A DNA stretch of 64,000 nucleotides from positions 1,240,001 to 1,304,000 of the forward strand of contig JAGMUV010000016.1 of assembly GCA_020744425.1 (NCBI GenBank). Direction: 5' to 3'. The notes beneath the pieces were generated by a model. It did no database searches and was not told the DNA's origin. It saw nothing but the letters and a program-made list of their open reading frames with translations. Positions 56,226 to 64,000 of this stretch are shown in pieces. Source of the DNA: Dactylonectria macrodidyma. Lineage: Eukaryota > Ascomycota > Sordariomycetes > Hypocreales > Nectriaceae. Position 1 is the stretch's first letter, and each line of letters starts with the position of its first letter. A program made the position numbers and the translations under genes.

Positions 56226-57303
56226 GTAGTCGCAACGCAGCCGCAACGTAGTCGTCCCGCAACCCGCTTTGCCGAATTCACAAAGCCACGCATCCGTTAG
56301 GATGTAGTACAAGGCAGGAACTCGTCGCATGCCATTTACCCACCTTGTCCGTCTGGTACGTCGAGTGCAGCTGTTGCGTGTGTGCGCCACGTTCGATGAG
56401 GCGATGCGTGGTCGAAATGTTGAACACGGTGTCGCTAATAAAACCAGGCGAGATTCCCTCGAACCTGGCCGAGCGACAATGAGCACAGGCGGTCCTCTGC
56501 GCTCCCTAATTAGGATCTTGTTCACTGCTGTTGGTCTTGAGGATGGACCAACGTTACCAGGCATTTGTCACCTTCTCGGATCCCACGCACGAGAACCCTG
56601 CGTTCATCGTTCTGCTCTGCCCGTCTGAGTTGTTACGGATGCTCACGTCGCATATCCAGACCATAACTGGATTCCATCCGAATACGGAACCCATCACATA
56701 CGCAGTTCTCGACGCCAATGCCGATATCAATATTTTCTGCGCGAAATGCGGCGCAGACGCGGCGCTGAAGCTAGACGCCCCGCTGGGGAGGTTTTCCGAC
56801 GTGTCCTTTCTTATCAGCGTGCTGTACTACATGCACAGCCAAGGCCTCATGGAGGAGGGGAGACTACGGGGTAACTTTCTGGAATACATCTTCCACCCGG
56901 CTGACGAAGACGGGCCAGAGACGCCGAAAGTGCCGCGGTCAAAGTTTGCCAAAGAGAATACGGACATGGACGAGGCAAAGCCGATCTGAAGGCTGGGTAC
57001 TAAGATGCTGGAATGTCGGGCTACAGGGCTAGAGAGCTACTAAAAAACCAACCAAACTCCAGGGGCCTTCTACTACAGGAATACAAGAGGGACTAGCATC
57101 TAACAGATATTGTTAATGGCTTACCGAACCAGCACCAAGCTGCAACGAAAGCGTCCGTTAAATCCAGATACGACTACGAAGGCTGGCCCGGCCGTTGTGT
57201 GTGTTGGCAGAGGGGTGCTAGAAGTTAGATATAGGGTAACAAGAGAATAATGCCTACAGAAAAGAGATGGTCCTCCAGCATAGCCATACGTTGCCCTCCA
57301 CGA
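56226..57303 (+). repeat. Short dispersed repeat split by an 0.8-kb insertion
   Basis: 56226-56437 and 57262-57303 together match the contiguous repeat at 20840-21090. The interval between them is absent in that copy. It contains the ORF at 56531-56989. Confidence 0.7.
56531..56989 (+). CDS. Hypothetical protein inside an insertion
   Basis: 152-aa frame; the better start is the second Met (MDQRYQAFVTF, 56543). The composition is that of a natural globular protein: FIVLLCPSELLRMLTSHIQ, FCAKCGADAALKLDAPLGRF, and a charged C-terminus. One CxxC motif (CAKC) is present. I recognise no family. It lies entirely in the segment missing from the 20.8-kb paralog, so it probably arrived with that insertion. 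Confidence 0.45.
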   Translation: MVLRMDQRYQAFVTFSDPTHENPAFIVLLCPSELLRMLTSHIQTITGFHPNTEPITYAVLDANADINIFCAKCGADAALKLDAPLGRFSDVSFLISVLYYMHSQGLMEEGRLRGNFLEYIFHPADEDGPETPKVPRSKFAKENTDMDEAKPI

Positions 57304-57639
57304 GAACAGGTTCCGTAAACGTTGTAGAGCATAGTTTCAGGTCCTCGCCGTATTCATACTTCCTCCTGCTGGTGATGGAAAAAATGGGAAGATCCAAGTA
57401 GACAATATCAGCCGCGATCTTGCTATGGCATGCCTGGCAATCTGGGTTGGTCGTGCGTCAATAACTCACGGACTTGTTTTCTCTCGAAGATTTGGAGAAC
57501 AAAACAACCAATAGGTATTCTGACAACCATCGACAAGTTTTACAAGGGTGCCAAAGCTACAGATAATGAGACTCATGAGGATAGTAGCGATTGGATGAAG
57601 GATAAGGAGGCAAGACCTGAAGAACATGGATGGAACATG

Positions 57640-58330
57640 ACTGACGAGGTCTATGTAGTGATGTTGTACTTTTCGTACAACTCATTTGTACGTACGTACC
57701 GTACAAAAGAAAAAGTACGTACACGTACTACGTACGTACGACAAGGGTCCATGTTTTCCTAATAAGGTAATTTGTGGGTCATATCGTACAAACACCGGGC
57801 TGTACAAAAACTCCGCCGGTCATGAATACGCTTGCCAACTCCGTTTCTCTGTTACAAACGAAAGCTCGGAATCGCCTTACACCCATGCACGCTGATATGC
57901 AGGCATTCATTTTTATGAATGACCGCGTATTAGATCGCCTTAAGGATCAGAAGTACACCCATAAAAAGCGCTGGGCGGATCTTGAGGAGAAGGACTGGCT
58001 AGAACTCGAAGATTCATATCTCGAGTTATTTGTAACTGCGCAGGGCAAGAAGGTCTGGATGGATGGTGTGATGGCCTCCACCAGTGGAGATTTTGAGTGG
58101 GAGGGTGTATTACAGTCGACGGGTGATATATTGGGGGTTGGCTCTGAGGTGGAGACAGAAGTTTGAGGCTTGAATGGCAGAAGACGAGGACCGTGAGAAG
58201 CCTACTAAGTTACCAGTATTACCTAAAAAGGAAGGGGAAATTTGTATGGTACATATTTGTACGTACAATAAAGTTGTACGTACGTACAGCGGCTAAAATA
58301 CAGTACGTACGTACGTACGTGTACAAGAAA
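57640..58330. mobile_element. GTAC-rich inverted-repeat element with hAT-like remnant
   Basis: Both ends (57665-57740 and 58250-58325) are built of palindromic GTACGTAC repeats arranged as an inverted pair. Between them a plus frame (57815-58166) encodes KARNRLTPMHADMQAFIFMN and a Trp/Leu/Glu-rich tail that resembles the very C-terminus of a hAT transposase. I would call it a truncated hAT relative with unusual subterminal repeats; the class is tentative. Confidence 0.45.
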
Positions 58331-58630
58331 TTGCATCACTAGGTCTATGTCAAGGGTATAGGGCTGCATCAGGACCGCTTTTCTTGGCATATAGGAACAG
58401 GTTGGTTCGTGAGCGGGAGGGAACAAGAGCATTTGGGGTTGACTATATTGCACTATTAACAGTCATCGTGTTTGCAATAGATCAATGTTCTACCGGCTTG
58501 TAGGTGCATGGCTTGACACGAGCCACGACGTTGATGGGGGTGCAGTTCACTGAGACACAAACATCCTGTCCGATATTTCTCGCGGTAGACGGTAGAAAAC
58601 GTGCACCATCGACACATGGCTTCCTTGTCC

Positions 58631-59921
58631 CTAAACCACAGCGTCGGCTCTCTCTATGTCGGTGTAGCTTTCCCAGCTCTCTGCCCTCTTGACATCGATA
58701 ACCTCGCCATGGCCTCCGCAGTCTGGCACATCGGTACTTTCTGTTATGGACTGGTGGTGAGTCTCTTGGCTGGCGACTGAACTGATGTGCCTGCCGCTGC
58801 ACCTGGCCACGACAGCACCGTAGAGCGGGCGCAGCGCCGGCGCGTTGCCGCAGATGACACCCAGGTTCGCCTCGACGGCAGTCCAGACCCACAGGTAGAA
58901 CCCTTCCCAGGTGACGTCGTATGTCTTCTCTATCACGTAGTAGGACCAATAAGCCCTCTGGCAGCTGGCTAGGACGACGATGAGACCACCGCTGAAGAGC
59001 AAGGCGAGCATGACGCGCTGGTGTCGGGGAAGGTGCAGCTTCAGCACGATAGGCAGAAGCAGCACGACGACGACGACGTCGGTGATGACGGTGGCAACTG
59101 CCTGGGCCCTTGAAAGGAAGGTTAGTAGCTGAGCTGGACAGGCTGAAGGCGGTTGACTACCTACAAAACTGGTGGCCCTTCTGGGCTGCATTGTTGAAGA
59201 CCGCCAACCAGCCAGTAGGCCTTCATCGGACTGGACACGTGTCAGCCGCGAACGAGCAGAAGCAAGGCATGGAGCAAGACGGGGAGCAAGAAGTCTACGA
59301 GCGAGAACCGATGTGACGTACGCGCATTGCGTCCAAATGACGACGAAAAAAATGCAGATAATCATCATCACCCAAACGATTAAGAAGCGGGTCGCCCGAA
59401 GCAGCCACACAGATTTAGGTGCGATTCGCGAATAAGTCACCAGTATTGACACCTTGGGCAGCCCTGACGAGAAGAGGAAGAGCGTCTGGGCAGCCAGGGA
59501 CACCTGCCGGCCCTTGACGGCCTCTGCGATACTCAGGTCCCAGATGTGGACGTTCCAGCCATACAACTGATCCAGGAGAATGGCACACACTGTCACTCCA
59601 ACGGTGAAGGCCTGCAGAGAGAAGGTCGTCTCGTCAGCTCCGACACAGGCGCGCCGGCGTAGTCGGCTCGTGAGAACACGAACCGCTAGCTGTAGGACCA
59701 GAAGAGGGCGATTGACTCACCATCGCTACCACCATGATCCAATCATCAGGTCCGCACGCCTTGACTACAACTAGCCGAACGTACATGCGGGCGAGGAGTG
59801 TCAGGAGAGCCAGGGAAACGAGGCACGTCTCTACAACGATCAGGGTACTCCCCCGCCGAACGGGACTGTCGTAGTCGGGATCGGGCCAGGTAGCCCTCAC
59901 CTCGGCGGGCACATCACGCAT
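58631..59921 (-). CDS. Rhodopsin-domain (PTH11-like) membrane protein, right copy
   Basis: Probable exons 59921-59721, 59611-59322, 59230-59161 and about 59101-58631. The first two introns show GTGAGT...GCAG and GTACGT...CCAG. Helices include VETCLVSLALLTLLARMYVR, FLIVWVMMIICIFFVVIW and VITDVVVVVLLLPIVLKL. With the GTACGT donor, the splice gives the family motif CxPxxxYW. The C-terminal tail is cytoplasmic-like and acidic. Proteins of this fold are seven-helix plasma-membrane proteins. One worry: exon 3 ends TTG TAG before the donor, where the left copy has CTA CAG, so a nonsense change may have disabled it. It is inverted relative to the copy at 4.7-6.0 kb. Confidence 0.65.
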
Positions 59922-60239
59922 GCTTTCGTGGTTTCCGTAGTGCCGACCGACTAGTGGCTCGTTGCGCTGCGTTGTTTTCAGGCAAATGGAGCAGAAGACG
60001 AAAAATAAAATGGAATAGAAGAGATTGGAGAGGGTACTGGAAGTCACGGCCTCGAGGTCAGGCTACCATACTGTATTTATAAGCCAACGGGGGCGGTTAT
60101 CAGCGCTCAGTCGAAAACAGGAGCCGGGGAGATGAACTCGGACACCGCTTTACACTTTACTTGGAGCAGTAAACGCAGAGTGTCGAGTCTTTCTCCGTTC
60201 AAGTTGCTTCTGGTGTGTGTGTGCGTGTGTATGGTACAG

Positions 60240-60518
60240 TATTGTGCATAGGTACGGAGAAGCACTCAACATTGGACTAAGCAAACGCTGCGATCGGGCT
60301 CACAAGGACAAGAAACTTACCATTAGTCATGAACACTAACACAGCTGCACAAACTTACACCTGTACGATGGCGATGACGATGTCATCGCATAGCTTAGCC
60401 AAACGCTCTGGATGCGGTACCGTGTCTGAACCACACCACACATGCAGTGTGCATCGCAAGACTGGAAACCAGGACCTACCTTGATTGCATCAAAGACAGA
60501 ACGCAGGGGTGTTGACCT
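60240..60518. other. No gene seen
   Basis: Spacer between the rhodopsin gene upstream region and a pogo relic. No ORF with recognisable content. Confidence 0.5.
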
Positions 60519-61830
60519 CTAGTCTAGCAACCAGTGCCTTCTGATTCGTCTTTCGATGTATTCAGTCTGAGAGCTAGCCTTAACGACGGTCTTTGGGGTC
60601 TTAGAAACCCAAGGGTCCGGGAGGCTAGCCTCCTCCTCAACGGGTGTTGGAGTCCGTAGCTGCACATCGAGCTTTGATATGACACTTTCCGGGTCTAAAG
60701 GAATAAGCCCAGCTCCTCTAAAACCCCCCTTATATTTCTCTCTATCATAGCGGCTTGATAGGCGGCGTAGAAGGCTCCTAAGAACTCGGTCTTCGAAATA
60801 TGGGTAATAGAGCATCTGATTAAATGCTCAATCTCTTGACCGTATGCCTTTTTCAGCGGTCTAAAGCACCTAATATCGAGGGGCTGAGGTAGGTGAGACG
60901 AATGAGGTGGCATACAAAGTGTGATGATATTTTTTCTTTGCAATACTTCTCAAAGTCGATTGAATGGTGGCTTTCATGCCCGTCAAGGATTAGAAGACGA
61001 TAGCGGCCATTTGAGCGGATGCTTGTATGCCGATTAAAGTGCGTTAGCCACTCGAGACCCGTCTCATTATCTGTCTAGCTATTGTGAGTTGTGGCAATAG
61101 CCCAATCGCCTGGGAGGTTGCTTTCCCGGTACCAGCTGGCGAGGTGATATTGGCCTGCAACCACGATGAACGGCTGGATTGCCCAGCCTTCCGCATTGAT
61201 CGCCTGAATGACTGTAGTCCATTCCCAACTTCCAGGCTGGACTGATTTCGGTTTTCCACATCTCTCTTCGTCTGTAACGACCATTCCGCTTGCGATCATG
61301 CCCATCATAAAGCCAGTCTCATCAAAATCGCAAATATCAGCTAGAGTAATACCGTATTTCGCGATTATATTCGCTACGAGCGCGAACCAATTGCGAATAA
61401 TAGTCGGATATTCGCATTTAGCCCTCTGATAGTCATACCTGCAAAAGAAACGCGTCTTAGGCTCTGCATGCCGCTTGACGAAGTTCGAAGCCCAATTCTT
61501 CCCAACGGGTAATGCATTGCGGTCAGCAAGCAGTCGATTGGCCATTTCTTCAACACCACGCAGTCGCGGTGGGAACCCTCGCAAATCTAAGTCAAGGATG
61601 AATTGAATAATGATCTGCTCCTCTAGGACAGATAGCTTGCGTGATTTAGGGATAGTATCGCGTTGAGACTGTATGCCTTTTAGGCGGCGACCTAGCTTCT
61701 TATGATAGACTTGATATATTGATGCGGCGCGTCGAACGTGTAATTTTGGGTCATTTTGAAGGGCGCGAAGAGCAAGAAGAATATTTGCCTCACTATTTGA
61801 TTGACACGTCTTTGGTGGTTGAGAATCAAT
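60519..61830 (-). pseudogene. Pogo-like DDE transposase relic
   Basis: Minus strand: N-terminal SNSEANILLALRALQNDPKL (about 61800), CENP-B-type HTH (RLLADRNALPVGKNWASNFV), first Asp in CDFDETGFMMG, second in LILDGHESH, third in PQPLDIRCF. Damage: TAG for Trp in the NGWTDN motif near 61080, a 1-nt frameshift near 60945, and another near 60735. It stops after RIRRH near 60540, so the C-terminus is missing. It supplies the central part that is deleted in the 39.7-kb copy. Confidence 0.8.
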
Positions 61831-61840
61831 TGGTCGGTTT

Positions 61841-61914
61841 GGGGGGGGGGGGGGGTTTGGGTGGTTTTTGGGGCACTCGCTTGTGGAGAAAGTTGGGGTT
61901 AGGGTTAGGGTTAG
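61841..61914. repeat. G15 run and interstitial telomere-like repeat
   Basis: 61841-61855 is fifteen G. 61895-61914 is GGGGTTAGGGTTAGGGTTAG, three units of the TTAGGG telomere repeat found in many filamentous fungi. They lie between two minus-strand pogo relics. Confidence 0.85.
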
Positions 61915-61929
61915 AAACTTCTATGTCTA

Positions 61930-62645
61930 TGCATATAGGTGCGTTTTGGCCAATGTTGCTGCATATTCCACAACGCCGTTTCTTCATCTCAGTTCGCTTC
62001 TCTCGACCCCTAGTCTGCTGTATTTCCTACTGTACCTGCTCAGCAATTTCCCTCTGATCTTGTAGCTCCTGTCCCTCAGCTACTGTCATACTCCCTGAAT
62101 GTCGTAGTCGTGTTCTTTTCGCCCTGCGCCGCCGGCTAAGTATTGCATTTGCCTCTCGAAGCTCATTGACCTCCGCCTTCAATAACGCCCTCCGGCGCAT
62201 TATTCCTCGCGTCCCCTTCGCAAATTGATCCATAGCAGCTAGAATGGATGTCGGAGAGCTATCTTGATGAGGGCTGATTCGAGTTTTAATAAAATCAGTT
62301 TGCGAAGAAGCTTCAATTGGGTTGTTTGGGGTCTTTGGAACCCAGAGGCTGTGCAGTCTGAATCCCCCTCCGCGGGCGATGGAGTCCGCAATTTTACGTC
62401 TAACCAAGAAAGCACACTTTCTGGATCACAGGGAACAAGTCCTGTGCCTCGAAAACCTCCCTGGATGTTTTTTCCCGACATTGCGCTTTGAAATGCAGCT
62501 TGAAATGCAGGAAAGATGTCAACCTTAGTAATGTGCGTGATTTGGGTCTTCATCATAGTCTCGACTTGTCGACTGTAAGCCTTCTTAAGCGGCCCAAAGC
62601 AGCCAACGTCGAGTGGCTGGAGTTTGGAGGGCTAGTATCAGCTGA
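61930..62645 (-). pseudogene. Pogo-like transposase, C-terminal relic
   Basis: The minus frame begins near the third catalytic Asp (KLQPLDVGCFGPLKKAYS). It continues through NIQGGFRGTGLVPCDPES, with a frame change near 62370, a basic coiled coil (LREANAILSRRRRAKRTRL) and a degenerate knuckle CGICSNIGQNAPIC. It is the same subfamily as the 39.7- and 60.5-kb copies, but a separate insertion. Confidence 0.75.
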
Positions 62646-62724
62646 TTTTCATCGCTTTTTCTACGCATTGCTGATGGTAGAGAAATTCACAATTGAAGGT
62701 AGAGTGTTGTCTGAATGTAGTTGA

Positions 62725-63270
62725 GTGTGGCGTCCGTTTGTCTGTGGCGCTCGTTATACATGTACGTTGCTTCTACAAATGTTCGTGGTGTCCGGAGTAA
62801 TAAATGGCATGCAAATTGATTAGATAAACGAGGTAGTTATCACAACGATGAAGATACTAAACTACTACACCGCGCCAATATACCCTCGGATAACTTTGCA
62901 CCAGACTTCGGCTAGCAAAAGACACCACAAGAAGAAGGAAGCCGAGAATGAACATAAAATTAAACAATAGCAAACGAAAAAGACAAGACCTGACCCTAAC
63001 GTCTGGTGCCAAACTAGGTCTTTCCCTAACCCATATTTATCTAACCTGCATCACCTGCAACAATCCTCCACTCCCACTCTCTGTTCAGTTTATGGGATCG
63101 TAAGAAGCACATCGATCAGCTGACTTAGTCGGCAGGATATGAATTACTCCTCGTGTTCCGTCAATAGCTTGCTTCTCGTCACTCTTTCTTGCTAGATCTC
63201 AGGCTCGAACACTTCATTGCCAAACCCATACCATTCTGCTCCACGATGTTGCCGAGACTCATAGCCGATG
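62725..63270. other. No gene seen
   Basis: Sequence without supported coding capacity; short ORFs only. Confidence 0.5.
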
Positions 63271-63275
63271 TGTTA

Positions 63276-63900
63276 CCCTGCTGTGGTTGTTGGCTGGAAC
63301 TCTGGCCTTGCCGAGCCGGGACCGACGCTCCACTGCAGCCATTCTCCTTTTGCTAGGGTCCCGTCCACAACAGCTCTCAGCGGAGGCAGCCGGCGCCCTT
63401 CGTCCGGCTCCTCCGAAGTTCTGCGACGGCGTTTTCCGGCAACTTGGCTACCGCCATCGGCCCTTGCTTTTTCACTGGGGAAGAATGGTTTCGTGGGTGT
63501 TTGGGCTGGTGCGTAATGGTTACGCAACGGTAGTAGCACACGAGGAGGACGCCCTTCGGGTTGTGGTGGATGAGGTGGCGGCATCGAGCTGGAGGCCAAG
63601 GGTTGATCATATGCACCGAAAAGCTGAGTGCCTGGCGGGACGCCACCGGGGGCCGCAGAAACTGGGACGAATGCTGTCGAGTTCGAAGAGGAAACAGACT
63701 GGAAACTGCATGGTTGGTTCCTCAGGACACAGTTGTGGCACTCACCTCCCGGGGCACTCTGATAACCACTGCATCGAATCTAAGGTATGCAAGTTAACAA
63801 CGTGGAACAAGAGGAAGGGGCCTACGGAGCGCGCAACACACTTTTCGTTGTCGACAGAATAGACAGGCAATCGGAGTACGCTGCCCGGAAGCTACCTGGG
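63276..63900 (-). CDS. Possible 3' end of a spliced gene
   Basis: The minus strand has a frame of about 120 codons ending in TAA near 63275: Pro/Arg/Lys-rich (FPSEKARADGGSQ, AGKRRRRTSEEPDE). It extends upstream through a plausible 90-bp intron (GTGAGT near 63749, CCCAG near 63660) to YQSAPGV in phase. A further acceptor (CCTTAG) lies near 63783. The overlapping 191-aa plus ORF is an alternative. No family recognised. The gene would begin beyond the right edge. Confidence 0.3.
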
Positions 63901-64000
63901 TTGCGTACACCCGTCGGCCATGTGCAGGCCTAGGAGGGCGACCGTCGTTGTAGTAGCCGCGCCGCTGGTCTGGGGGTAGGTAGGCCGAAGGGGGGGGATC

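Noticed and set aside
58504..59435. Plus-strand ORFs over the right rhodopsin copy
   Set aside because: Antisense shadows; the minus strand carries the conserved helices and splice sites.
61841..61914. True chromosome end
   Set aside because: Only three TTAGGG units, with complex sequence continuing for 2 kb to the right.
1..64000. tRNA, rRNA or riboswitch genes
   Set aside because: I saw no tRNA-like A/B box arrangement or rRNA-like stretch by eye; a tRNAscan/Infernal run would be decisive.

Overview
The window looks like transposon-dense accessory or subtelomere-like DNA of a filamentous ascomycete. The reasons are introns of 52-119 bp with GTRNGT/YAG borders, a PTH11-type rhodopsin-domain gene, a CYP52-like P450, an ATF/CREB-type bZIP gene, and fungal transposons of many classes: pogo/Fot1, hAT, Tc1, piggyBac, Helitron and a LINE with RNase H. 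An interstitial TTAGGG tract and several G:C-to-A:T nonsense changes that resemble RIP fit the same picture. I cannot name the species. I saw no rRNA, tRNA or CRISPR array.

Layout. 0.5-4.5 kb: first copy of a composite repeat rich in minisatellites. 4.6-6.0 kb: decayed rhodopsin-domain gene. 6.5-17.4 kb: nested wreckage of hAT, Helitron and pogo elements. 17.7-18.8 kb: intact bZIP gene. 20-25.4 kb: microsatellites, a small hypothetical gene and two more composite-repeat copies. 25.7-27.6 kb: simple-sequence tracts and an inverted-repeat element. 28.4-33.2 kb: decayed LINE. 36.3-38.7 kb: almost complete Fot1-like element. 39.5-42.45 kb: an unrecognised minus-strand coding tract cut by a pogo derivative, a hAT-like MITE and a Tc1 element that itself carries a MITE. 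44.6-46.9 kb: apparently intact piggyBac-like element inserted in a fourth composite-repeat copy. 49.1-49.9 kb: hAT deletion derivative. 50-53 kb: hypothetical gene and intact P450. 53.7-54.5 kb: long-TIR element. 56-57.3 kb: repeat with an 0.8-kb insertion. 57.6-58.3 kb: GTAC-rich element. 58.6-60.2 kb: inverted, better preserved copy of the rhodopsin gene. 60.5-62.6 kb: two pogo relics around a TTAGGG tract. The right edge may hold the end of a spliced gene.

How it fits together. Few genes look functional: bZIP, P450, the piggyBac transposase, possibly the rhodopsin-domain gene and a few hypotheticals. Much of the rest is a stratified record of insertions, and several events can be polarised because an empty paralogous site, a target-site duplication or a restorable reading frame lies in the same window. 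The least explained part is the disrupted coding tract at 39.5-42.45 kb.
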